Shown: one piece after another, positions 34,098 to 43,352 of the stretch
How the letters are laid out: each line of letters starts with the position of its first letter
How positions within the stretch are numbered: the stretch's first letter is position 1
DNA from: CAZYFH01 sp965249175
Lineage (GTDB): Bacteria > Acidobacteriota > Vicinamibacteria > Vicinamibacterales > UBA8438
Length of the DNA stretch: 64,000 nucleotides
Reading direction: 5' to 3'
NCBI GenBank assembly: GCA_965249175.1
Contig: OZ252227.1
Span: 2,418,001-2,482,000, forward strand
The notes under the pieces: generated by a model
Told to the model about the DNA's origin: nothing
Seen by the model: the letters and a program-made list of their open reading frames with translations, nothing else
The model's database searches: none
Translations under genes and position numbers: made by a program

Positions 34098-35192
34098 ATG
34101 AACGTCGACGCACGCTTCCCGCGCCGGATTGGGCTCTTGACTGGCGGCGGCGATGCACCGGGGCTCAACGCGGTCATCCGCGCGGTCGTCAAGTCGGCCG
34201 CGAACACCGCGTGCGAGTGTGTCGGTCTGGAGAACAGCTTTGACGGCCTGCTCGATCACGGCCGTCGCCGGACGCTCGGACCCGGCGACGTGACCGGCAT
34301 TATCCGTGTCGGCGGCACCATCCTCGGCACGACCAACCGCGGTAACCCGTTCGACTACCCGGCTGACTCGGGCGACGGTTCGCACGACTACTCCGAGCAA
34401 TGTCTGCGGACGTTTGGGGAGCTCGGCCTGGATGGGCTCGTCGTGATTGGCGGCGATGGGACGCTGGCCATCGCCCACGAATTCCACGCGCGGGGCATGC
34501 CGCTCGTTGGCGTGCCGAAGACGATCGACAACGACATCGTCGAGACCAACAGCACGTTCGGGTTCGATACGGCGGTGAGCTTCGCGACCGATGCGCTCGA
34601 CCGGTTGCACACCACCGCGGAGGCCCATTCGCGCGTCATGGTGGTCGAGGTGATGGGCCGGTATGCGGGGTGGATCGCGCTGTATGCGGGCGTGGCCGGC
34701 GGTGCGGATGCCGTGCTGATGCCGGAGATTCCATTCGACCTGGCTCGGGTCGCGCAGGCGATTGCGCGACGGGAGGAGCTGGGCGCGCGGTTTAGTATCG
34801 TGGTGGCGGCCGAGGGCGCCGTGCCGGCTGGCGGCACAGCCCGGCTGCTCGAGTCCGCGAGCGGCGCTCGTCCTGAGCGGCTGGGCGGGGTCGGTGCCGC
34901 GGTCGCGACGGAGCTTGCGCGGCTAACGGGGAAGGAGACCCGTTCCGTCGTGCTCGGTCATCTCCAGCGTGGCGGGACGCCAACGAGCTTCGACCGCGTC
35001 CTGGCGTCGCGCTTCGGCGGCAAGGCGTTCGAGCTGATTCAGCGTCGCGAGTTCGGCGTGATGGTGGCCAACCGCCCGCCGCATCTCGTGGCGGTGCCGC
35101 TCGCGGATATCGTCGGGCAGACCAAGCGCGTCCCGCTCGACCTCGACCTCGTGCTCACGGCGCGAACGCTGGGTATCTCGTTTGGGGACTGA
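34098..35192 (+). CDS. pfkA: 6-phosphofructokinase
   Basis: Phosphorylates fructose 6-phosphate in glycolysis. 364 residues from ATG 34098; an ATG at 34077 would add seven. Motifs: GLLTGGGDAPGLNAVIR, GGDGTL, the substrate loop PKTIDNDIVETNSTFGF, and HLQRGGTPTSFDR. The pairing of Gly in GGDGT with Lys in PKTIDND is the group III pattern, where phosphoryl donor (ATP or PPi) cannot be assigned from sequence alone. Monocistronic. Confidence 0.93.
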   Translation: MNVDARFPRRIGLLTGGGDAPGLNAVIRAVVKSAANTACECVGLENSFDGLLDHGRRRTLGPGDVTGIIRVGGTILGTTNRGNPFDYPADSGDGSHDYSEQCLRTFGELGLDGLVVIGGDGTLAIAHEFHARGMPLVGVPKTIDNDIVETNSTFGFDTAVSFATDALDRLHTTAEAHSRVMVVEVMGRYAGWIALYAGVAGGADAVLMPEIPFDLARVAQAIARREELGARFSIVVAAEGAVPAGGTARLLESASGARPERLGGVGAAVATELARLTGKETRSVVLGHLQRGGTPTSFDRVLASRFGGKAFELIQRREFGVMVANRPPHLVAVPLADIVGQTKRVPLDLDLVLTARTLGISFGD

Positions 35193-35208
35193 ACACCCTG
35201 AAGCAGAG

Positions 35209-36387
35209 CTACTCGAGCAGATCCAGATACTTCAGCGCCCCGCCCGTATTGAACAGCACAACCGACGCGGACGGCTCGATGACCCGGCGCTCGACCAGGA
35301 GTCGGAGTGCAGCCAACGTCGCGCCCCCTTCCGGCGCGGCGCTGACCCCCTCCGCGCGCCCCAGCTCTCGCATCCCCGCGATCATCGCCGCGTCGCTCAC
35401 GGCGAGTGCCGTGCCCCCGCTCTCACGGAGTGCGCGAAGGATCAGGAAGTCACCGATCGCCTGCGGCACGCGCAGACCATCGGCGGCGGTGTGCGCGTCT
35501 TTCCACGGTGTGGCGCGATCGGCGCCCGTGTCGAACGCGCGCACGATGGGGGAGCACCCTTCGGCCTGGACGCTCACCATCCGCGGACGGCGCCCCGCGC
35601 GCGGCATCCATCCCAACTGCTCGAGCTCCTCGCACGCCTTCCACATCCCGACGATGCCGGTCCCGCCGCCGGTGGGGTAGATCATCCAGTCGGGCCACCG
35701 CCAGCCGAGCTGTTCGGCGACCTCATACGCCAGTGTTTTCTTCCCTTCGACCCGGTACGGCTCCTTCAACGTCGAAACGTCGTACCAGTTCTCGGCGGCG
35801 CCGGCTTCCGCCGCCGCGCGACCGGCGTCGGTGATCAGGCCGTCCACGAGGGTGACCTCGGCCCCATAGAGCTCGCATTCGCGCACGAACGGTGGCTTCA
35901 CATCGCGTGGCATGAACACTCGGGCGGCGAGCCCCGCCTGCGCGGCGTATGCCGCGAGCGCATCGCCGGCGTTTCCGGCGGACGGGACGGAGAGCGTCGT
36001 CGCGCCGAGCCGGCGCGCGCAGGTGACCGCAACCGAGAGCCCGCGCGCCTTGAACGAGTTGGTGGGGTTTGCGGACTCATCCTTCACGTAGATGCGCGCG
36101 AGGCCAAGTGTGGCTTCGAGCTGTCGGGCGCGCAGGAGTGGAGTGAATCCTTCGCCGAGACTCACTGGCCCGTCGCCCGTGGGCGGCAGCGCCTCGTGAT
36201 ATCGCCACAGCGTGGCGGGACGGCCGGTGAGGGAGTCCCGGGACCAGTCGGTGGCGAGCGCGGTCAGGTCATAGCGTGCGAGCAGCGGCGCACCGCATGA
36301 GCAGAGGTGCTGGATGGTCGACGCGTCCACCGGGGCCGCACCGCAGGGAACCGCGCATTCGAGGTGAATCAGGGCGGACATACTCAT
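35209..36387 (-). CDS. Threonine synthase-like PLP enzyme, paralogue 2
   Basis: 392 residues from ATG 36387 (MSMSALIHLECAVPCGAA). Cys-containing N-terminal ribbon (LECAVPCG... HLCSCGAPLLARYD), PLP lysine in TNSFKARGLSVAV, SAGNAGDALAAYAAQAGL, and the glycine loop PTGGGTGIVG. Divergent from the thrC at 24987. It may be a second threonine synthase or a related beta-replacement enzyme. Convergent with pfkA, 16 bp apart. Confidence 0.8.
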   Translation of the reverse strand: MSMSALIHLECAVPCGAAPVDASTIQHLCSCGAPLLARYDLTALATDWSRDSLTGRPATLWRYHEALPPTGDGPVSLGEGFTPLLRARQLEATLGLARIYVKDESANPTNSFKARGLSVAVTCARRLGATTLSVPSAGNAGDALAAYAAQAGLAARVFMPRDVKPPFVRECELYGAEVTLVDGLITDAGRAAAEAGAAENWYDVSTLKEPYRVEGKKTLAYEVAEQLGWRWPDWMIYPTGGGTGIVGMWKACEELEQLGWMPRAGRRPRMVSVQAEGCSPIVRAFDTGADRATPWKDAHTAADGLRVPQAIGDFLILRALRESGGTALAVSDAAMIAGMRELGRAEGVSAAPEGGATLAALRLLVERRVIEPSASVVLFNTGGALKYLDLLE

Positions 36388-36451
36388 GCCATCAGCATCG
36401 GGGTGCCTCGACCGATGCACCGGCGGGCGGAGAGTTAGCAGCCCATAGCTG

Positions 36452-37021
36452 CTACCGCTGCAGCAGGTCGTCGTCCTTGACCTTCTGCAGCTCGTCGATC
36501 TTCCGCACGTGGACGTCGGTCACGGTTTGGATGTCATCCAGCGCTCGGTGTTCGTCGTCCTCGGAGAGCTCGTGGCTCCTGAGGAGCTTCTTGAGCGCGT
36601 CGTTCGTGTCGCGCCGTATTTGGCGGATGCTGCTGCGGCCTTCCTCGGCCAGTTTGTGCACCAGACGTGACAGCTCCTTCCGTCGCTCTTCGGTCAGCGT
36701 CGGTATCGGAATCCGGATGACCTTGCCGTCGTTGCTTGGGTTCAGGCCGAGGTTGGCGCTCTGAATGCCACGATCGATGGCTGCGAGCTGCCCGGGGTCG
36801 AAGGGCGTGGCGACAATCAGCGTGGATTCCGGCACGGACAGGCTGGCGACCTGATTCAGCGGCAGCCGCGATCCATACGCCTCCACCTGGACCGAATCGA
36901 GGATGGCGACCGAGGCGCGCCCGGCACGCACACCCGCGAGCTCTCGGCGCACGTGCTCGATCACGCCGTCCATCCGTTGCTGTGCGTCGGTGTGGGCCGA
37001 CCCCGGGTCATTGATGGTCAT
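36452..37021 (-). CDS. frr: Ribosome recycling factor
   Basis: Splits post-termination ribosomes with EF-G. 189 residues with the RRF signatures RRELAGVRAGRASVAILD, YGSRLPLNQVASLSVPE, and IRIPIPTLTEERRKELSRLV, KKLLRSHELSEDDEHRA. Last gene of the rplM-rpsI-rpsB-tsf-pyrH-frr series, 28 bp after pyrH. Confidence 0.97.
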   Translation of the reverse strand: MTINDPGSAHTDAQQRMDGVIEHVRRELAGVRAGRASVAILDSVQVEAYGSRLPLNQVASLSVPESTLIVATPFDPGQLAAIDRGIQSANLGLNPSNDGKVIRIPIPTLTEERRKELSRLVHKLAEEGRSSIRQIRRDTNDALKKLLRSHELSEDDEHRALDDIQTVTDVHVRKIDELQKVKDDDLLQR

Positions 37022-37049
37022 CGTAGGGCCTCAGCGCATCCGTCGTAAA

Positions 37050-37766
37050 TCAGGTGGATACGACCGATCCGATCTGTTCCCCGCAGACCGCGCGGCGGAT
37101 GTTGCCGGCCGTCAGCAGGTTGAAGACGACGATCGGCATGGCGTTGTCCTTGCACAGAGAAATGGCCGTGGAATCCATGACCTCCAGTCCCTGCTCGAGC
37201 ACCTGTTGGTGGGTGAGCCGGTCGAGCCGCGTCGCGGTCGGATCAGTGAGCGGGTCCGCGGTGAACACGCCATCCACCTTTGTGCCCTTGAGCAGGACCT
37301 CCGCGCGAATCTCCATCGCGCGGAGCGCGGCGGCGGTGTCTGTCGTGAAGTAGGGGTTGCCAGTGCCGGCCGCGAAGACCACGACGCGGCCCTTCTCGAG
37401 GTGTCGCAGCGCCCGGCGACGGATGAAGGGCTCCGCGACCTGGCGCATCTCGATGGCGGTGACGACGCGTGTGGTGGCGCCCTGCCGCTCCAGTGCATCG
37501 GACAGTGCGAGCGCGTTCATGATCGTGGCCAGCATGCCCATGGAGTCGGCGGTGGCCCGGTCCATGCCACGCGCGCTGGCCGCCACGCCGCGGAAGATGT
37601 TGCCGCCGCCGATCACGACGGCCATCTGGACGTCCATCGCGCGGACGTCGGCAATCTCCCGCGCGAGGGCGTCGGCGACCTCGGAATCGATGCCGAATGA
37701 CTGGCGACCGATCAGGGCTTCGCCGGACAGCTTGAGGAGAACGCGACGATACGCGGGGGTGGTCAT
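37050..37766 (-). CDS. pyrH: Uridylate kinase
   Basis: Hexameric UMP kinase of the amino-acid kinase fold, 238 residues: RVLLKLSGEALIG, VIGGGNIFRG, RATADSMGMLATIMNALAL, and TGNPYFTTDTAAALRAMEI, all diagnostic. Between tsf and frr, its usual place. Confidence 0.97.
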   Translation of the reverse strand: MTTPAYRRVLLKLSGEALIGRQSFGIDSEVADALAREIADVRAMDVQMAVVIGGGNIFRGVAASARGMDRATADSMGMLATIMNALALSDALERQGATTRVVTAIEMRQVAEPFIRRRALRHLEKGRVVVFAAGTGNPYFTTDTAAALRAMEIRAEVLLKGTKVDGVFTADPLTDPTATRLDRLTHQQVLEQGLEVMDSTAISLCKDNAMPIVVFNLLTAGNIRRAVCGEQIGSVVST

Positions 37767-37841
37767 GCCGCCGGGGATTATAGATCAGTGACCGGCGAGC
37801 GGCGGGCAGGTCTAACCATAGCGTCGCCGGCGGATCCAACT

Positions 37842-38438
37842 TTAGGCGTCGCCGACCTTGAACCGGGCGAACCGCGCAATCGTGATGTTCTCGCCCAGCT
37901 TCGCGATAGCCGCGCTGACCATGGACCCGACCGTTGTCTTCGGGTCGCGAATCGACGGCTGGTCGAGCAGGACGATCTGTTCGTAGTAGCTGTTGAGCTT
38001 GCCTTCGACGATCTTGTCGACAACCGCCGGCGGTTTGTTCGAGTCCTCGAACTGCTTGCGGTAGATGGCTCGTTCGCGGTCGAGATCCGCCGACGGGACT
38101 TCCTCGCGCCCCACGCAGGCCGGGTCCGCGGCGGCGATGTGCATGGCGATCTCCTTCACCAGCGTCTGGAAATCATCCGTGCGGGCGACGAAGTCGGACT
38201 CGCAGTCCACCTCGACGAGCACTCCGACCTGCCCACCCTGGTGGAGGTAGTGACCGATGAGCCCTTGAGACGTGCTCCGTCCGGCGCGCTTTTCCGCTTT
38301 TGCGAGACCGCGCGTGCGGAGAATTGTCACGGCCCGCTCGAGGTTGCCGTCGGCCTCCGTCAGGGCCGATTTGCAATCCATGAAGCCGGCGCCGGTCGTA
38401 TCCCGAAGGGCTTTCACCTCTGTGGCGCTGATTGGCAT
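37842..38438 (-). CDS. tsf: Elongation factor Ts (short form)
   Basis: GDP/GTP exchange factor for EF-Tu. 198 residues, the short form with one core subdomain. Signatures: VKALRDTTGAGFMDCKSAL, GLIGHYLHQGGQVGVLVEV, DCESDFVARTDDFQTLVKEI. Follows rpsB in the canonical pair. Confidence 0.97.
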   Translation of the reverse strand: MPISATEVKALRDTTGAGFMDCKSALTEADGNLERAVTILRTRGLAKAEKRAGRSTSQGLIGHYLHQGGQVGVLVEVDCESDFVARTDDFQTLVKEIAMHIAAADPACVGREEVPSADLDRERAIYRKQFEDSNKPPAVVDKIVEGKLNSYYEQIVLLDQPSIRDPKTTVGSMVSAAIAKLGENITIARFARFKVGDA

Positions 38439-38495
38439 GTCGTAGATCTCCCGCCGCGTCGACCTGTCCTACGTTTCGGGGAATCCGGGGGGTGG

Positions 38496-39263
<768 letters not shown>

Positions 39264-39309
39264 ACTACCTCCATACCTGTCAATCTCGCTTGGTGCCGCA
39301 CACGGCCTA

Positions 39310-39705
39310 CTACCGCTTGCTGAACTGGAAGCGCTTTCGAGCGCCGGCCAGGCCGTATTTCTTCCGCTCCTTCACCCGCGCATCGCGTGTGAGCATGCCC
39401 GCCTTCTTCAGTTGCGGACGCAACTCAGGGTCGGACTTGACCAGCGCGCGGGCGATTCCCAGGCGAAGCGCACCCGCCTGTCCGTTCACGCCGCCGCCTG
39501 ATGCGGTCGCGAGAATGTCGAATTTCTCGGCCGACTCGGTAAGCGCGAGCGGCTCCATGATCTGGGTGCGCAGCGCCTCGGTGGGAAAGCGGTTCTCGAA
39601 AGCGATCCGATTGATGTTGAACGCGCCTGTCCCTGGGCGAAGAAAGACGCGAGCCGTCGACTTCTTACGCCGTCCTGTTCCGTAGTACTCGATCGCCACT
39701 CTCAA
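39310..39705 (-). CDS. rpsI: 30S ribosomal protein S9
   Basis: 131 residues with YYGTGRRKKSTARVFLRPG at the start and the universal C-terminal KERKKYGLAGARKRFQFSKR, whose last residues reach the P site. The TTG at 39705 overlaps the rplM stop (TTGA), with GAGG upstream; GTG 39699 is an alternative. Confidence 0.96.
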   Translation of the reverse strand: MRVAIEYYGTGRRKKSTARVFLRPGTGAFNINRIAFENRFPTEALRTQIMEPLALTESAEKFDILATASGGGVNGQAGALRLGIARALVKSDPELRPQLKKAGMLTRDARVKERKKYGLAGARKRFQFSKR

Positions 39706-40133
39706 GCCACCTCGAGCGGTGCCGGCTTTTGCGCGGCATGCGGATGCTGGGGGCCAGCATAGACCTTCAGTTTGCGATACATCGCCTTGCCGAGCTTTGT
39801 CTTCGGTAGCATCCCGCGGATGGCCAGTTCGACCAGGCGCTCGGGGTGGCGTTGGCGGACGGTGACCGCCCGTTCTTCACGGAGCCCGCCCGGGGACCCA
39901 CTGTGGCGTCGGTAGAGTTTTCGCTGTTCCTTTTGTCCGGTCAAGCGCACGCTCGCGGCATTGACGACGATGACGTGATCGCCAGTGTCGAGGAACGGTG
40001 TATACGTAGGACGGTGTTTCCCCTGGAGCACGCGCGCGGCCACGGTTGCGATTCTCCCGACGACCTTCGCATTCGCATCGATGACGTGCCACGAGCGCGC
40101 CACGGCGCCTTGCGTAGGGACAAAGGTAGTCAT
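39702..40133 (-). CDS. rplM: 50S ribosomal protein L13
   Basis: 143 residues from ATG 40133 (MTTFVPTQGAVARSWHVIDA), the normal length. Signatures: VVGRIATVAARVLQGKHRP, DTGDHVIVVNAASVRLTGQK and AIRGMLPKTKLGKAMYRKLK. First gene of the leftward ribosomal series. Confidence 0.96.
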   Translation of the reverse strand: MTTFVPTQGAVARSWHVIDANAKVVGRIATVAARVLQGKHRPTYTPFLDTGDHVIVVNAASVRLTGQKEQRKLYRRHSGSPGGLREERAVTVRQRHPERLVELAIRGMLPKTKLGKAMYRKLKVYAGPQHPHAAQKPAPLEVA

Positions 40134-40185
40134 GCGGTGCTTGCAGACGGTCGGACGCATCACCGGCCAGAAGCCGTAAACCAAA

Positions 40186-40215
40186 AGCCTACAAAGCATT
40201 AGGACGGCATGTCAA
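40186..40215 (-). promoter_or_regulatory. Candidate promoter of the rplM-frr genes
   Basis: Minus strand TTGACA (40215-40210), 18-bp spacer, TAGGCT (40191-40186). Leader of about 47 nt to rplM. The 313-bp divergent region 40134-40446 otherwise holds only the pilM promoter; its open frames look non-coding. Confidence 0.45.
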
Positions 40216-40380
40216 GATGTCGACCCGACCGCGATGCGGTTCGGGGGGAACAAGCGGCGTCGCGCGGACTGCTGCGCGGCGCGAGACGACTGGTGCTGGA
40301 CGATGGTCTGGCCGATACAACGCAGTGCTCGGACCCGCATCGGCGTCGGGGTGCGGATGACGGCGGCGTGCCGATACGCG

Positions 40381-40409
40381 TTGACACTTCAGGGCCGGTT
40401 TGCTAGCGT
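40381..40409 (+). promoter_or_regulatory. Promoter of the pilMNOPQ operon (extended -10)
   Basis: TTGACA at 40381-40386, 17-bp spacer, TAGCGT at 40404-40409 preceded by TGC, forming an extended -10. Leader of about 30 nt to the pilM GTG. Confidence 0.5.
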
Positions 40410-40446
40410 AAGTTGTTAGTAATAAGTCACTTCTGGGTGTAAGGCC

Positions 40447-41511
40447 GTGTTCTTCAAACGTCAAGAATCGCTCGTCGGCCTCGACATCGGATCGAGCGCG
40501 GTCAAGGCGGTCGAGTTGCGGACGACTGGCAACGGCTACTGGGTGGCAGCGGTAGGTTCGGAGCCGGTGCCACCGGACAGCATTGTCGATGGCGCGATCA
40601 TCGACGGCGGCGTGGTGTCTGATTCGATCCGGAAGGTCTTCGAAAACAACGGCATCCGCACGAAGGAAGTCGCGGCGTCGCTCTCGGGCAACGCGGTGAT
40701 CGTCAAGAAGATCACGCTTCCCCTGATGAGCGAGACCGAGCTTGCCGAGTCGATCTACTGGGAAGCGGAGCAGTACATCCCGTTTGACATCCAGGACGTC
40801 AATCTCGACTACCAGGTGCTCGACAGCGGGCCGGACGGCGACGACCGGGGCACCATGGACGTGCTGCTGGTGGCAGCCAAGAAAGAGAAGATCGCGGACT
40901 ATACCGGCGTGATCGCGCAGGCTGGTCGCGTGCCCGTGGTCGTCGACGTCGACGCGTTCGCGCTGCAGAACGCCTATGAAACGAACTACGGCATCGACCG
41001 GGAGGCCGTCGTCGTGTTGCTCAACGCGGGCGCGAGCGCGATCAACATCAACATCATCCACGGCGACCAGTCGGTCTTCACGCGCGACATCTCGATCGGC
41101 GGCAACGCGTATACCGAGGCGCTTCAGAAGGAGCTCAACCTGACCTTTGAGGACGCCGACCAGCTGAAGAAGGGCGTGCCGGTCGATGGCGCGACGTTCG
41201 AGGACGCGGATCCCGTCGTGCGCGCCGTCAGTGACAACCTCCTGCTCGAGATCCAGAAGACGTTCGACTTCTTCAAGGCCACGGCAGCCTCCGATCGCAT
41301 CGACCAGATCGTCCTCAGCGGCGGCGCGTCACGCGCGGAGGGATTCGCCGAGGCGCTGGCGGAGCGCTTCGAATCGCAAGTGGAACGATTCGACCCGTTT
41401 CGGCAACTGGCGGTCGACGAGAAGAAGCTCACGGATGACCTGAGGGCCGAGGTCGGGCCGACCGCGGCGGTGGCCGTCGGGCTCGCGCTCAGACGGGTGG
41501 ACGATCGATGA
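40447..41511 (+). CDS. pilM: Type IV pilus assembly protein PilM
   Basis: Cytoplasmic actin-fold (FtsA-like) ATP-binding protein that docks on the N-terminus of PilN. 354 residues, GTG start: SLVGLDIGSSAVKAVEL, PLMSETELAESIYWEAEQYI, VVDVDAFALQNAYE, and the C-terminal LSGGASRAEGFAEAL. Stop overlaps pilN in ATGA. Confidence 0.95.
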   Translation: MFFKRQESLVGLDIGSSAVKAVELRTTGNGYWVAAVGSEPVPPDSIVDGAIIDGGVVSDSIRKVFENNGIRTKEVAASLSGNAVIVKKITLPLMSETELAESIYWEAEQYIPFDIQDVNLDYQVLDSGPDGDDRGTMDVLLVAAKKEKIADYTGVIAQAGRVPVVVDVDAFALQNAYETNYGIDREAVVVLLNAGASAININIIHGDQSVFTRDISIGGNAYTEALQKELNLTFEDADQLKKGVPVDGATFEDADPVVRAVSDNLLLEIQKTFDFFKATAASDRIDQIVLSGGASRAEGFAEALAERFESQVERFDPFRQLAVDEKKLTDDLRAEVGPTAAVAVGLALRRVDDR

Positions 41512-42077
41512 TTCGTATCAACCTGCTCGCGGTCGAGCGCGACCGGACCACGCGGCGGGCCGGGATCGCGATCGGGCAACGGGTCACGATCGGCTGCAGC
41601 GCGATCGTCGTCGTCACCGTGGTCGGCATGGGCTGGTGGTTCTGGACGCTTCGCGGGCAAGGTGCGGAACTGACGGAGGATATCGCGTCGGCGGATCTGG
41701 CGATCCAGGAGCTGGCTCCAATCCTCGAGAGCGTGCGCGAGCACGATGCGGTTCGCGCGCAATTGACGGAGCGCGTGTCACTCATCGAGCAGCTGCGGAG
41801 CGGGCAGGCGGGCCCGGTGCGCATGCTAGACGAGGTCAGCCGCAGTCTGCCCGATGGCCTGTGGTTGACCGAGCTCCGGCAGGAGCCCGCTATGGTCGTC
41901 GTGCAGGGCCGTGCCACTACATTGACGGCGCTCTCGGATTTCGTCGCCAGCCTCGAGTTGTCCGGCTATTTCGCGCCACCCGTCGAGCTCATCGATAGCC
42001 AGCTTGAGGACCAGCAGGGCCAGGGCGAGGTGGTCAGATTCGAGCTTCGGGCCACCTTTCAGCTCCCCGGCTTATAG
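41508..42077 (+). CDS. pilN: Type IV pilus assembly protein PilN
   Basis: 189-residue inner-membrane protein. It begins MIRINLLAVERDRTTRRAG, the conserved PilM-binding INLL motif, then a transmembrane helix (about 26-44), a coiled coil (48-95) and a ferredoxin-like periplasmic domain. Pairs with PilO. Confidence 0.92.
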   Translation: MIRINLLAVERDRTTRRAGIAIGQRVTIGCSAIVVVTVVGMGWWFWTLRGQGAELTEDIASADLAIQELAPILESVREHDAVRAQLTERVSLIEQLRSGQAGPVRMLDEVSRSLPDGLWLTELRQEPAMVVVQGRATTLTALSDFVASLELSGYFAPPVELIDSQLEDQQGQGEVVRFELRATFQLPGL

Positions 42078-42098
42078 CGCGTTCCAGGGCGCCTGATT

Positions 42099-42112
42099 GC
42101 CCCTTCCGGGGC
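42099..42112 (+). promoter_or_regulatory. Hairpin in the pilN-pilO spacer
   Basis: GCCCC-TTCC-GGGGC, a compact hairpin 22 nt after pilN in an otherwise tightly packed operon (spacer 139 bp). No T-run, so probably mRNA processing or partial attenuation between inner-membrane and outer subunits. Confidence 0.35.
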
Positions 42113-42216
42113 GCAGGGAGAACGTCCAACATTCCGGTTTCGTCATCGTCACCACGCGCCACTGCTACCGAGGCTAAAGGGCGGCCAGTCGGTGACCGAT
42201 ACCGCGAGGGCAGATT

Positions 42217-42810
42217 ATGGAACTTGGCCTTAACAAACTGCCGTGGTACGGGCAGGTCGGCGCGTTCTTTCTCGTGGCGATGATTGGGTTTTTGGTCTTC
42301 TACTACTACTGGGCCGTACCGCAGCAGGACAGCATGACCATCCGGCAGCAAGAGCTGGACCGAAAGAACATGGAAATCCAGCGTGCCCAGCAAACCGCGA
42401 ACCAACTCCCCGAGTTCCAGGCCGAGGTCGAAGATCTGCAGAACCGGCTCGACGGACTCAGCGCCGTGCTCCCGGAGCAGCGCGACGCCTCGGAGTTGCT
42501 GCGACGCCTGCAGACGTTGGCGACACAATCGAACCTGACGATTCGCGCGTTCGTGCCACAGGCCACCACGCAACAACAGCTGCACTCCGAGTGGCCCATT
42601 CGTCTGCAATTTACCGGGACGTATCACAGCCTCGGCACCTTCTTCGACCGGGTCAGCAAGTTCCCACGGATCATCAGCGTCGGCGATGTCCTGATTCGGT
42701 CGCTCGAGCCGGCACGGCTCAACGCCACGATCACGGCGGAGTGCACCGCCACCACCTTCGTGTTGAACGAGGTCGCGCCGACCGAACCGGGTGCGGCGCC
42801 CGGAGTCTGA
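42217..42810 (+). CDS. pilO: Type IV pilus assembly protein PilO
   Basis: 197 residues. Short cytoplasmic N-terminus, transmembrane helix (GAFFLVAMIGFLVFYYYWAV, about 12-31), a coiled coil (35-75) and a periplasmic ferredoxin-like domain (IRLQFTGTYHSLGTFFDRVS, FPRIISVGDVLI). Forms a heterodimer with PilN. Stop overlaps pilP (TGATG). Confidence 0.92.
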   Translation: MELGLNKLPWYGQVGAFFLVAMIGFLVFYYYWAVPQQDSMTIRQQELDRKNMEIQRAQQTANQLPEFQAEVEDLQNRLDGLSAVLPEQRDASELLRRLQTLATQSNLTIRAFVPQATTQQQLHSEWPIRLQFTGTYHSLGTFFDRVSKFPRIISVGDVLIRSLEPARLNATITAECTATTFVLNEVAPTEPGAAPGV

Positions 42811-43352
42811 TGGCAATGGTGAGACGGCAGGTAGACGTCAGGCGAGCCGAGCATCACCGGTGGTGCAGCGCCACGCTGATTGTCACCGTGGCAGCCGGGG
42901 CGGCGTTGTCGGCGACCGTGCTCCAGCCTCCAGCCCAGCAGCCACAGCCGCCCAGCGAACCGCCGGCGGACGCGCTCGCACCGGAGCCCGTCGAGCCGGC
43001 CGAGGTCTATACCTATGACCCGGCTGGTCGGCGCGACCCCTTCGTGAGCCTCCTGAACCGGGGGGCGGAGCTCCCGCCTGCGGGTGAGCGGGCCACGGGG
43101 CTCGAAGGCTTGAGCATCAACGAAGTGGCGCTCCGTGGCATCGTGCTGAACGACGGGGCGTATCTGGCCGTGTTGCAGGCACCTGACGACAAGACGTACA
43201 TCGTGAGGGACAACGACAAGCTCTTCGATGGGTTCATCAGCTCGATCACGACGGACGCCGTGGTCTTCATGCAAGAGGTCAACGACCCGTTGTCGCTCGT
43301 CACGGAGCGCGAGGTGCGCCGGCCGCTACGTGGTGTGGAGGACGCCCGGTGA
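42810..43352 (+). CDS. pilP: Type IV pilus assembly protein PilP
   Basis: 180 residues from ATG 42810. A hydrophobic leader (SATLIVTVAAGAALSATVL) with no lipobox Cys after it, unlike classical PilP lipoproteins, a Pro-rich linker and the PilP beta domain (YDPAGRRDPFVSLLNRG, LRGIVLNDGAYLAVLQAPDD). It bridges PilNO to PilQ. Longer frames upstream of 42810 belong to the pilO shadow. Confidence 0.88.
   Translation: MAMVRRQVDVRRAEHHRWCSATLIVTVAAGAALSATVLQPPAQQPQPPSEPPADALAPEPVEPAEVYTYDPAGRRDPFVSLLNRGAELPPAGERATGLEGLSINEVALRGIVLNDGAYLAVLQAPDDKTYIVRDNDKLFDGFISSITTDAVVFMQEVNDPLSLVTEREVRRPLRGVEDAR

Noticed and set aside
40209..40419. Small open frames in the rplM-pilM divergent region
   Set aside because: No ribosome site or protein-like pattern; the region is accounted for by two divergent promoters and leaders.
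42243..43352. A longer start for pilP inside pilO
   Set aside because: The N-terminal part is an Arg-rich read of the pilO sequence; the ATG at 42810 gives a normal PilP with a hydrophobic leader.
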